From: Guyanagaster necrorhizus
Lineage: Eukaryota > Basidiomycota > Agaricomycetes > Agaricales > Physalacriaceae
Assembly (NCBI RefSeq): GCF_019112545.1
Contig: NW_025064893.1
Span: 285,337 to 349,336 of the forward strand
Direction of reading: 5' to 3'
Length of the DNA stretch: 64,000 nt
Shown here: positions 1-10,724 of the stretch, piece by piece
How the letters are laid out: each line of letters begins with the position of its first letter
How positions within the stretch are numbered: the stretch's first letter is position 1
The notes under the pieces: generated by a model
Databases searched by the model: none
Seen by the model: only the letters and a program-made list of their open reading frames with translations
Told to the model about the DNA's origin: nothing
Made by a program: the position numbers and the translations under genes

Positions 1-2476
1 GGCCAAGACCATCTCTTCACGCATGAACATGTCGAGGCACTAGGATGGAACGTGTCCACATTGCCTCTATACCACGTATCTACCATCCTTGTGAAGGGAT
101 GACGCGTTTTCTGACATGTTTTTTTTAGGGCTTTGGACTGTTGGCGCCCATGATGTCGCTGAGCATCGGACTACCCTTCGTACTCCCCGGCGCTGGCACG
201 ATACCAACCGGAAGGGGACAATTGAAGGTTCTGGATGCGCTCTGTGCAAACGCCGGACATACGAATGGGGTGAAAGCGGACGGCATCACGAATGGCTACT
301 TGAACGGAACGATGACGCATACGGTCCTCAATCGCGTCGGTTTGATGCTTTCCGTCCCCTCCGTTGTCGAGGATCTCCTCACGATACCTGGTGGCGTCGA
401 CGCACTGAAGCGTCTCGATGTGCTCGCAGTAGGTGGCGCCCCGTTGAAGGAGGTAACCGGCGAAGAGCTGGTGCATCGAGGAGTCAAGCTCCTCAATCAT
501 TGGGGTCAGTGCCCCCGCCTAATCATTCCCTGTCAATGACCTAATTCTTCCCACCAGGCGCCACGGAAATCGGAGCCATCGCTGTCGTCCAACACGTTCC
601 TGCAAACTACGACTGGCACTACCTCATCCCACGACAGGACATCCCACTCACGTTCACTCCTCTTGGCAAGGGTACATACCGACTAAGTGGTCGCGCGCCA
701 GGCTGGGAGGAGGACTACGTCGTGCAGGATCACCTACTCGGTAACCCAGCCAAGGAGAATCAATATCGTATCCTCGGTCGTAGTGACGATCTTGTCGTTC
801 TCGCTAACGGGGAGAAGGTCCGTCCAAGTGGCATCGAACAGGCGCTGGGAGAGTGCCCTGGAGTAAGGGGCGTCTTGGTGTTCGGACAGGGAAGGGAAGG
901 ATGTGGTGTCCTCGTCGAAGTCGATGGCGAACCATCAGCAGACTTTGACGCTTTTCTCGGAAAAGCAAACGAGCTGGCTGACAAGCATGCCAAGGTACCG
1001 AGGGAGATGGTCGTTTTCATTAACCCTGGTGGGTTGGTGAGGACGGATAAGGGGAGTATCGCGAGGAAGGCAAGCTGGGAGAAATGGGAGAAGGAGATTG
1101 TGAAGAGCTACGAAGACGCAGAGCAGGAAGAGGAGCCGATTATGGATGCGGATGCGGGTGTATGGGTCGCTCGGGTGCTGAACGAAGTTTTGGGCTATGA
1201 CATTCCTGAAACGAAAGACTTTTTTGAGTGTGGAATGGACTCACTCCAGGCTGCCCGGATACGGAGGAGGATCGGACGTTCGCTGAGAGTCGACGTCGAG
1301 ACCGATTTCGTGTATCGGCATTCGACAGCAAGCAGGCTTGTGTCCGCAATAGAGAAAGTGAGGGCAGGGACGTATGTTTCTGAAGAAGTGGGGAGAGAAG
1401 AAAAAATGCGTAGGATGCTGGAGAAGTACCGGGCGGAGATGCTTGGAAACAAGGTGGTCCTGCTCACTGGTTCAACGGGAAGCTTGGGCTGCTTCCTGCT
1501 AGCGAGACTGGCCAATGATCCCGAGGTCAAACGTATTGTGTGTATCAACCGGCGCGGAGGACGCGAGAGGCAGGAGGCGGAAATGCAAAGACGGGGCGCT
1601 GGTGTCATCAACTGGTACAAGATCCACATGCTCGAAATTCCCGATCTTGGAGACGTCGACGACCAGCTGGACGATGTCAGCGATGACGTGACGCACATCA
1701 TCCACAATGCGTGGCCGGTCAACTTTTCGCGGGGCTTGGAGAGTTTCGAAGGACATGTACGGGGCTTGGTCAACCTGGTGAAAATAGCCCGGAGGTCTTC
1801 AGCAAAGAACGTACGCGTCCTATTCGCTTCGTCAATTGCTGTCGTCGGTCGGTATCCCTCTCAGCCTGTACCGGAACAGCCTGTCCAGCCAGAGTCGACG
1901 GCTGAGTTTGGGTACCCCGAAGCCAAGTGGGTGTGTGAAGAGCTTTTGCTCTCGCTTGAGGGGAAGGTCCGAGGGAGCTCGGTGAGAATTGGGCAGATGA
2001 CGGGGGCGGAGGGAGCCGGGGCTTGGAACGAGAGCGAGCATTTCCCTGTGGTGGTGGGTGCGAGCAAGGCCATCGGAGCGCTCCCTAGGCTTGAGGGTAC
2101 GCTCTCTTGGCTGCCTGTCAACCGCGCCGGTGAGATCGTCGTCGAGCTCTTGTTTTCGGACCGCTTCAAGCCGATATACCACATGGAAAACCCTGCTCGG
2201 CAGGAGTGGACGGCTGTTATCGATACTCTGGCGGATGTACTTGGGATACCGGTTGTGGGATATGCGGAGTGGCTCGAGAGGGTGAGAGGCAATGAGCAGG
2301 TGAATAAGCTGATTGAGTTTTTGGAGAGGGATTTCGAGCGGATGGCTGCTGGGGGTGTCGTGCTTGGGACGGAGGAGGCGAGGAAGGATTCGAGGGGGAT
2401 GAGAGAGTCCGGTGTGGTGGGACGGAAGGAAGTTGAGGAGTACGTTAATTATTGGAGGCGCGTCGGCGTGCTCTAA
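1..2476 (+). CDS. NRPS-like adenylate-forming reductase (5'-truncated by window edge)
   Basis: Partial gene; the start lies upstream of the window. I read exons 1-75, 129-504 and 558-2476, joined by two 53-nt GT-AG introns in consistent phase, giving about 790 residues. The first part is the end of an adenylation domain (LYH|GFGLLAPM, then WGATEIGA, then GRSDDLVVLANGEKV). A carrier domain follows, with phosphopantetheine attachment site FFECGMDSLQ near 1215-1250. The C-terminal part is a thioester-reductase domain with the NAD(P)-binding loop LLTGSTGSLG (about 1460-1490) and a YPEAK (YxxxK) motif near 1910. Known members activate a carboxylic acid with ATP, load it on the carrier and reduce it to an aldehyde or alcohol. 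There is no condensation domain, so no peptide synthesis is implied. The substrate cannot be read from this fragment. Confidence 0.9.
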
Positions 2477-2981
2477 TGGAACGTTGCTTCGCGTATTTGC
2501 ATTACTTGTAATAATATCATAGACTTCACGAGCTGGCACCTTTTTTAGATTTACTGCGAGGAATAGCATAGTGGTGCGTCAAATAGGGATACCCACCTAA
2601 CCCGTACCGTCAACACCTCATGTCCACAGCTCAACGGTACAATACGGTATATATCACCCCTTTGTGGGCTTTGGTTGTGAGGCTGACGGCCGTGGTATCA
2701 TCTCGATGCCGAAGCTGAATAGGTCATTGCTATTGCAGGTAACGAAGCTTTAGTTCGATATCCGTAACGTGTTGTTAAAACTTGGGTCAGGCCTCAGTGC
2801 TAGTGCTCAGCTTTGGAGTTCGCTTGCCCAAGGCACCTCTGCTCAAGTGGGACTTGGCAGGAGGACACCACCATCTACACCTAATGTCTTTGCCCCTTGG
2901 CCTCTGGAAACAGGTCGGTCCCGAATCAAGCTGCTCTTCGTCCTCACTACCAGAAGGTGGCCTTCGAGTAACCACCATGGC

Positions 2982-3058
2982 GGTGCTATGCTATAGGAGC
3001 AATGTGTTCAGTAACTGTCCAGGTTCGAGCCCTGGTAGGCTGTTCTCAGCGTCAGAGA
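2982..3058 (+). repeat. tRNA-like repeat, copy 1 (SINE candidate)
   Basis: Contains a perfect T-arm-like hairpin, CCAGG-TTCGAGC-CCTGG, around 3019-3035, matching the pol III B-box consensus. The preceding stretch (GGTGCTATG...AGGAGCAAT) aligns to the copy at 3696-3771. No complete tRNA cloverleaf can be folded by eye. A T-run follows at about 3071. Confidence 0.45.
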
Positions 3059-3695
3059 CCGGGAAACATCTTTTTATCGGTGCGGAGTGGTCGGCTCTGA
3101 CTTGAAAACGAGGTGACCAGCCAGTCACTCGGCAAAGTATTTCATTACAAGAGGAGATGCACACAGTGACTAGTGTCGATGGACGAAATCACGAACGCGA
3201 TATGACACCAGGGGCAGAGGCAAACTAAACTATTTTTGCACGGATATCTATTCTGTTCGTACCAGGAGCACACCACGGTGGATACAGGGAACTCGGATGG
3301 ACATGGTTCTGTTCTTTTACAGGCGGAGATGCTGAGATCTGATCACAGGATGTGTTTCCCTATCAACCTAGAAGTGGGCTCATTATGCCCCGGGAGTATA
3401 AAAGATGTATCATACGTCCTTCTCTTTCTTGCTAGGTTCCAGCTGTTTGTTTTGATTCAGGCATATGTTGTTTGCAGGATCTACTGACCCTGATTTAGAG
3501 CTATAGGCAAAATACCATTTATAAGGCAATGTCATTCCGGGCAAAGGCGACCGACTTTCTGGAACCTGTTGCATCTCTAACGTCGAATCCAAGTTTTCTG
3601 CGGCACCAACACCTATACGAACAATTTTGCCTCTCATCCTCACCCCTCACTGGGTACTATGCACTCCTGTTTTGAGAATGATGTTATCATTGTCG

Positions 3696-3771
3696 AGGCA
3701 CTATGATGCAGGAGCAATATTCTCAAGTAGGCCAGGTTTGAACCCTGATAATGCCTATGAGAGCCCAAGAC
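3696..3771 (+). repeat. tRNA-like repeat, copy 2 (SINE candidate)
   Basis: Aligns along its length with copy 1: GGCACTATG...AGGAGCAAT, then CCAGG-TTTGAAC-CCTGA. The T-arm-like stem is retained with one mismatch. A T6 run, a possible pol III terminator, follows at 3775-3780. Confidence 0.45.
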
Positions 3772-4666
3772 CCCTTTTTTAAAATGCCAATTTCTGTTTT
3801 GCGACTGCTGGATATCTGATAACTACCATCGTTTACTTTTCCACCTGCCGCCTCGTTGCTGATGAGAAATAGGAAGGGAGGATGTTTGGCATCTACGTTT
3901 TTGAGACCTTCTCGATGGGAGTCTAGGATTCAATGGACGAGCTCTCTTCCCATCCATCATGGCAGCAAGGCGATTCCACGTATCATCAAATGTCTATCCC
4001 TCAGTGTTGTAACTAAACTCGAAGGATGCATGCCTTTTGCATCCTGTCAATAGGTGCCTTCATGGATAGACTGAAGCACCGAGAACTATGGCGAAAAGCT
4101 TGGAGGAACCACCTGGAGTCTGAAGGTGACAGGTATCATAGAGAAGTCACATAAAAGGGTAAGTATTAGTGCCCTATGCAAGCAATATATGAACTGTAAT
4201 TGTTAAGATGAGCGGTAATTCTTCAGCGCTCACCCGGATTTCAGGAGGGAACCCTCGCAAATAGGTAAGGGTCATCATTGTTTGTCTGCCAATTTACCTT
4301 CATGACCCGTGTATACATAATAGAAGCAATACAGTGTAACAGGGAAAGCCGAGGAGGAGAGCAATGCTGACAACCGAAGATCCCGACATTGACCGTGCTG
4401 GGATGCGCGATAGTTGACATTACAATAATAATATCATTCTTCAACTCAACAACAGAGCACAATTGGCATATATTAGCCAGAGTATAGAGAGTCAAAGACA
4501 CGATATTGAGGTAAAATCAATAGTTAAGAAGGGAAATGGCAGAAGCTGCAGGCAAATAGAAAATAAGTAATGACGTAGCTACCCGGTCTGTAAAGAATCC
4601 ATATTCCTTTACATTTTGTCCATTTTAAAAATACCAGCCTAACTATACTATGACAATGTATCAATA

Positions 4667-6295
4667 TCAAGCATCGTTCAAAATTCCGTTATTCCGTCGG
4701 CGAAGGCAAACTGTGATATCACCAACAGGATCCGCGATGGCACTCCAACTTTTTGGATCCATTTCCGGCAAGGCAGATTCGGGAGAGGAGATCTCGTACA
4801 TTTCGAGGAGCATTATCAGCCAAAGCTTCATTGCATATTGGGCTAGAAATCTTCCCTTGCACTGCAATGTGTCAGATGGTATTTCGTTGGTGGAGAATAG
4901 CCAGCCTCACAATGTGCTCCCCACTACCCCAGGTCAGAGTGTTCGGTGCCTTCTCCGTCCCCGCTAAGAACCGATCAACTCTGTAGGTCGCGGCATCCGG
5001 ATAGACGGAGTTATCGACGTGAATCGCCCTGGTATCACCAAACACATAGTCACCCCGCCGGATTACGAAGGACAAATCCCCGGAAGTGATGTTTGTGTCA
5101 AATTCGACCTCTCTCAGTGAGCTAGACAGTCCCACCATCCGAATACTTTCTTTGATAGCGGAGTCGACGAGCGGAAATCCCGGAAGTAGAGACGTTTCCT
5201 CCCTCAATGCATCCAGACTTCCTCCGTATCTCTTCGTGATCGTCTCGCGAATTTCAGAGCACAGACGTTCTAACGCATTGTGGTCTTCCAAAATGAATGC
5301 GACCATCCAAAACATGGATCGATGCAAGTTGGTGTGGAGGGACCAGTGCAGCCCCAGCAAACAGGCAGCTTGATCTCTAATGGATAGGGAACCGCTACGG
5401 ACCGAATTCAGTGTGTGTGATAGCGCTTCTCCTTCGATATCTCGGCTGCCACTTCTGTCTCTCTCTCGAATATATGACACGAAGATCTCCAGAAGCCTAT
5501 TGCGTGCGCGGATCCCTGACCTCGCAGTAAAGGACAAAGGGCCCATGAGGGTCAATAGGGACGTGTCGAGAATACGATAGTCAGCGTAGGTATCAAGATG
5601 AAAGGAAGGGCCAAAAAACGCGATGGTGAGTGGCTCGTATGCTGTGTAGCCGACTAGTTCTGAAAGAGTAAAAGAGTAGGTCATATTTTCAAGATTCCTG
5701 AAACGAACGTGTAGCCTGCAGTGAAATGGATTCTTCATGTCTTTTGCGATGACGCTCTTTGAAAGGAGGTGGTCCAGTGACGGAAGGAAATGACCATGGA
5801 GCGGAATCTCAAGCTCATCAAGAGCACAGCGGATGCCCAATGGACCGAAAATTCGGGCATGGACCTTCTTGGCACCCAAGGATTTACTGCGGTTCGCGAA
5901 CATTGCTTTCAACAAAGTCCTATCGGATAATACGACTATGTTCTGCGTGCCCACGCTAAACCTGTAAAAATTGCCATAGCGCTTCCTGTAGAACCAGACA
6001 TTCATATGTGGGTCCCTAGCCTCGACGTATTATATTTGTTTTACCTGCATTCCTGAAGCCAAGAAGGTCGCCTAGAAAAGAATGCGAACCCGGAAAACCA
6101 GTTTACGACGGGTAGGCAGCTGCGAACGACGGGGATATCTTTGGGGGCTCGAAGCCGATATACGATGTCGACACAGAGAATAAAAAAGAGGGTGATAGAG
6201 ACGTTGATCAAATGAGTGTGGTCCAGCATTGTAGCGTACGTAGGATATGGTGTGGGGTCGAAGAGTTCTATTATATACAAACTGATGTTTCCCAT
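4667..6295 (-). CDS. Cytochrome P450, CYP7/CYP8-like
   Basis: Three exons on the minus strand: 6045-6295, 4911-5985 and 4667-4861, with GT-AG introns of 59 and 49 nt in correct phase; about 506 residues. An N-terminal membrane anchor (ITLFFILCVDIVYRL) precedes a proline-containing linker. Then come an I-helix region (about 5300-5360), ExxR as KESIRM, and a heme loop split by the second intron (WGSGEHI|CKGRFLA) that supplies the cysteine ligand. Expected role: a membrane-anchored heme mono-oxygenase; substrate unknown. Oddities: Trp replaces the usual Phe of the FxxGxxxC heme motif, and the I-helix (LHTNLHRSMFW) lacks the usual A/G-G-x-D/E-T-T, as in CYP7/CYP8-type enzymes. An in-frame downstream Met at 6229 is an equally possible start. 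It reads as intact. Confidence 0.88.
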
Positions 6296-7170
6296 CTCTG
6301 GGTTGACTTTGAACCAAGATTCCTGTGATGGAAGGCGACTCGGACGGCAGAGTGTCGGAATAGGACAAAAGAAGTGTTCCAGCAGCCTTGGGTGTGGGAT
6401 TGAATCACCGGGCGCCTAGGGGGTTCTGAATTGATCACTCTTTAGAATGATGTTCTTGCCCAAGTTCTGCAATCCCTCATGCTATATCCAGAAAAATCGG
6501 TTCCTGTGAGAAGGCTAGTTGTCAAGTGAGCGCTAATATCCAAACATGTGCAGGAGAACTTCACATCACGGCAGTGAAGGTTACCAAGGTTATGTATTGC
6601 ATACTACCATCATACAAGTCCGTACCAAGTGCGACCATCCGAGTCCGCTGAAACGTTAGTCCAGAAACGGTGATTAGCCAAAACGGTCTGCATAGAATCG
6701 CCCTGAATTTACGCGGGTTCGGAAACCACGAGAAGCCTCCTTTCGCCATGAGAAAAAATCGAACAAGAGCCTAATAGATACGCATCACCGACTAAGTTTT
6801 TGAACTTCTCAAATCATATACTCAGCCGCTAGCGCTTCAGAATATATCCAAAGTCCTTTTAGTACCTACCATCAGCAAAGATTTGAATGACAAGCTAGTG
6901 TGCTTTGACACTGCGCTAGTCAACGACCCTGCCTACACCGAACCATGGAAGCTCCGTCGCTTTCAAGTCCTCACCCGGTGGCCTTCAAGTTGCTCTATGA
7001 TCGTCACTATTTTCTGTATCATCTGTTGCCAAATTATAAATTAGACCTAGAAGTTGTCACATTAATACGTCCAGGATCGACTTATTACTAAACTGGCACA
7101 CAAAACCTCCTGTAGCAATGATATCCGTTCTCGTCCGTCTCATAAATAAGGCCATGGTGCTCCACATGTG
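6296..7170. other. Intergenic, nothing recognised
   Basis: Upstream of the P450 and downstream of the first DUF6533 gene. Only short open frames without family features. The duplicated unit begins near 7085 inside this stretch. Confidence 0.5.
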
Positions 7171-9250
7171 TCATGAATGCCAAATTTCTGCTGAACCTCG
7201 ATAGATCGTAATGGAACGTGTAGGGACAATAAGTCGGAGGCCTTCCACGCGAAGATGCACTCGTGCAGCGATATTCGCATTCAGGGAGCACACAAGGCTG
7301 AGCCAAAGAGGTGAGTGTACCACTTTGATAGAATAAGAGAAGCGTGCGCGCACGTAAATAGAGAAAAAAATACGGCCGCCTGACAGAAATATAGTAGAAT
7401 GAGAGGTAGAACACATCCAATGTACCGATGCTTACGTTTATTGTAACAGAAGACACCAGAATAAGGAGCCATAGAACTGTAAGTGGCGGTCAGATCGATA
7501 CAGAAAGGGAGAGTCGTCGCTGCCTACTGCAAACTGCCTGATATGACGATCAGATGGTAAACAGAAAGTTAATGACGCGGCTTACCAAGTAGTTCCGGGC
7601 GCCGTCACACATCAGTGAATCTAAAAGCTCACTTTCGGAACGACGCGGTTTTTCCAGGGAATTGTAGATGGTGATAACAATCACAAAGACATCAAAGAGC
7701 AACTAGGAAATGTTTTGGGAAAAATCAGAAAATGGATGCGGTCGCTTCTTCGAGGGAAATGGAACCCACCAAGACACCTACTGAGCAGGGTACTGTCGGC
7801 GGTATTCTTTCGATGTCGCAGATATTCTGGGATTCGGCTACAGGTAAGCATTAGCAATGAATTGTTAAAATAGACTGGATATTTGCCTCCGGTCTTCAAG
7901 TAGCTCAGGACCGACAGGGTCGATAGAATCGTTAAGGCTGTTATGCAGATACCGAATGCAACGAGCAACGTCTTGCGAACAGACTGCCTGTGATCCCAAA
8001 GGCGATAGACGCGCATCATGATGTAGACTACAGTCGGGCGGTCAGTAAAGACCCGATAAAACAGACCACACCATACAACCCACATTGTGAAATAGTAGCT
8101 ACGATAATAGCAGATTCGTTAGCAAGCCAAACCACTGCTTTACATCTGCACGTATGTTGTGAGTGACTTCTCTCAAGAAGCCAGTGTATCTTACGTCTGG
8201 ATATGTCACAAACGTCAGGTTATCAGGAACGCAAGACAAGTTCGTTAGGTACTGACATTGCTATCAGGAGAGCGTCCTAGTTCACTCGTCGCTAGAGTCA
8301 CAAGTGAGTAAATATCCCAGGGATATGAAGCGTGTTTACGGACCATAAAGACGGTATATTAACACTGCTTCCGTAAAGTAGCGATTCAGTATGTGGACAA
8401 CTTTCGTAAGAATGCGCTCGTTCAGAGGGCCCCACATTGTTGCTACTTCTTCACCAAAAGTCAGGCAATGGTCCCACAACATCAAAACCATCGCCGCAGC
8501 TACGGTTGTCAGAATCTATGCACTGTTGTGATGAACTACATGAAGGGTTACATACCAGGTGTATATGTTATAAATAATATTCGGTCAACTGGAATGGAGA
8601 CAGTAGACATTGAGTATTATGTGGACGTGAGATAACTGAGGGATTAATGAACTCACAGTCGTCAAGTCGTCAATTATACGGATATCTGAAACTTGGTTCT
8701 TAAAAATAGCCCGCCTCTGTGATGAATAGAGGCAGTGAATCGAAAGACGCTTCATCGCAAGAACATGAATCTAATAGTAAGAAGACCCTGAGTCAAACGT
8801 GATTTGCACCGTTCGTTTGATAAGAGGGTGATACAGACGCCGTCGGAGGAGCAGCGATAATCATGTTATCGGATCAAAAAGTTGCGGATATGATGCCTGC
8901 TGTCGTTTCCGTTTCAGCGTGACTTTGAGCCTGCACTGTCAAGATCCACGGATGCCTGCCCTGAATGGGGGGATTGGGCAGTGAAGTCAGGATAAGCAAG
9001 ACCCACAAGACTAACGATAGACAAGGAATATCAGACACGGCTTGTGCGCTCAGTATGAGGGGACCGCGGGAACTGACAGATTTACCTTTGTGTTGATCAG
9101 CAGGAGAATCACGCTTTCGAGTTTGAACCGCTTTCTTGATGTTAAAAGAAGCATCTTTCGCAAAGCGCACTTAAGGCAGAACAAAAGCCGCTAACCAGTG
9201 CAGCCGACGGCCTGTTATCGATTCAACAGAATCGAAGCATAGCCATAGCC
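7085..9250. repeat. Tandem segmental duplication, unit 1
   Basis: This stretch aligns collinearly, with many substitutions and indels, to 10725-12485. Matching landmarks are the segment near 7160 (AAGGCCATG.TGCTCC), the YRLWDHR-coding exon near 8000, the DUF6533 exon near 8470, and the non-coding tail ending near CAGAATCGAAGCA at 9225-9237. The unit therefore carries one whole DUF6533 gene plus about 600 bp upstream. Confidence 0.75.
7171..8609 (-). CDS. DUF6533-family multi-pass membrane protein, copy 1
   Basis: Many short exons. The DUF6533 segment (about 8347-8510) reads LMLWDHCLTFGEEVATMW, then a loop, then LTKVVHILNRYFTEAVL. The next exon (7887-8103) reads YIMMRVYRLWDHRQSVRK followed by a hydrophobic helix. 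Later exons give ICDIERIPPTVPCS, LLFDVFVIVITIYNSLEK...CDGARNYL, and a final hydrophobic segment. This order is typical of the large basidiomycete family of unknown function with about seven membrane helices. Odd: the intron after the 7887-8103 exon starts with GC (7886-7885), where copy 2 has GT. The candidate ATG at 8609 (MSTVSIPVD...) is shared with copy 2, but its exon does not join in phase by eye, so the N-terminus is uncertain. No function is known. Confidence 0.65.
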
Positions 9251-9780
9251 TGAGAGAACTTGGAGGAACATATTCAAGACCCGATAAGGAATTCTCGATG
9301 ACACAAATGTAACTTTGCCAAGCATGGCCTTTTCAGTCTAATGATTAATGGTCGTCCTGGAACAAAGATACCAAATCGGTTTGAGAGCAAAGCCTCCATG
9401 TTTCGTCAAAGTTGTAGAGTTCAATCCTCTCAACTGCAAGCGCCCAGATTGGGTCTCTCTTGCATAGTACACAGCCAGAGGTTTGGATACTAGGAAACAT
9501 GCAGCTAAAACAGGTGCAAAAAAGCGAATGAAAACGTGCCTTTTTGGACAGAGCGAAAATCGTCAGGTATTCAGCTCGACTTTGAGTGCTATGGTCTCTC
9601 CATGTCATAGAGCGATTCATGAGAAGGTTTTAGTAATAGCCAGACACTGGGAATCACGGCATTTGCCAAGCCCGTAGAGCCAGTCTCTATCCGTGTACTT
9701 AACCGCTGGACCATTTAAATGATTCTTTATCATTTGTTAGGCCTTCGACTTTTTTATATTATCCCAAGCAATTAGAAACA
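8610..9780. other. Intergenic, nothing recognised
   Basis: Upstream flank of DUF6533 copy 1. The part to about 9250 is shared with unit 2. The rest up to the gap holds only short open frames. Confidence 0.5.
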
Positions 9781-10265
9781 NNNNNNNNNNNNNNNNNNNN
9801 NNNNNNNNNNNNNNNNNNNNNNNNNNNNNNNNNNNNNNNNNNNNNNNNNNNNNNNNNNNNNNNNNNNNNNNNNNNNNNNNNNNNNNNNNNNNNNNNNNNN
9901 NNNNNNNNNNNNNNNNNNNNNNNNNNNNNNNNNNNNNNNNNNNNNNNNNNNNNNNNNNNNNNNNNNNNNNNNNNNNNNNNNNNNNNNNNNNNNNNNNNNN
10001 NNNNNNNNNNNNNNNNNNNNNNNNNNNNNNNNNNNNNNNNNNNNNNNNNNNNNNNNNNNNNNNNNNNNNNNNNNNNNNNNNNNNNNNNNNNNNNNNNNNN
10101 NNNNNNNNNNNNNNNNNNNNNNNNNNNNNNNNNNNNNNNNNNNNNNNNNNNNNNNNNNNNNNNNNNNNNNNNNNNNNNNNNNNNNNNNNNNNNNNNNNNN
10201 NNNNNNNNNNNNNNNNNNNNNNNNNNNNNNNNNNNNNNNNNNNNNNNNNNNNNNNNNNNNNNNNN
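9781..10265. other. Assembly gap (485 N)
   Basis: A run of 485 unknown bases between the two duplicated units. The round-looking length may be an estimate, and hidden sequence could include further duplicate material. Confidence 1.
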
Positions 10266-10620
10266 TCTATCCATTAAATTATTACCAACCAAGTTTCAAG
10301 ATTGCCTTTTCTCATATGATCTTGGCGCATCCACTGGCCAAGTCTGCACACGGGCTCTTTGAAGCTAATTTGTGTGCGGAATTCCGATTCGAAAGAAGTT
10401 CATCCCGGATCCACCCCCGCCTGTCGATGCTTGCACGACTACGATCGCGCAATATCATCCACTATAGGCTGTTATCTGGGGACTTGAGGCGGCAGCGACA
10501 ACAGTGTGTACAGAGGGCAGTGGGCAGCCCTTTGCGGAGCGGAGAAGGGTGGGCTGAGGATGATGGACGATGGGCTACAGAACAGTGGCAGGGTGCGACT
10601 GGGAGAGCAAGAACAAGATA

Positions 10621-10636
10621 GTAGGTAGGTAGGTAG
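10621..10636. repeat. Short (GTAG)n microsatellite
   Basis: Four GTAG-type units directly upstream of duplicated unit 2. Confidence 0.8.
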
Positions 10637-10724
10637 CATTATACGGCAGTGTCCACGCGCATTCCATTGGCCAACGACTCTGAGAATGGTACCATCTATG
10701 TCATCTATGTAGCAATCTGATATT

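Larger units (their letters stand above)
2477..4666. other. Intergenic, no supported gene
   Basis: About 2.2 kb with only short, unrelated open frames and no recognisable protein. The one structure seen is a pair of related tRNA-like repeats, annotated separately at 2982-3058 and 3696-3771. Confidence 0.6.

Noticed and set aside
2769..3105. Overlapping open frames of 75-107 codons on both strands
   Set aside because: No domain, no splice context, and they overlap the tRNA-like repeat; composition looks non-coding.
1..6295. Secondary-metabolite cluster formed by the NRPS-like reductase and the P450
   Set aside because: The two genes are 2.2 kb apart with no further tailoring enzyme, transporter or regulator visible; adjacency alone is weak evidence and the upstream side is outside the window.
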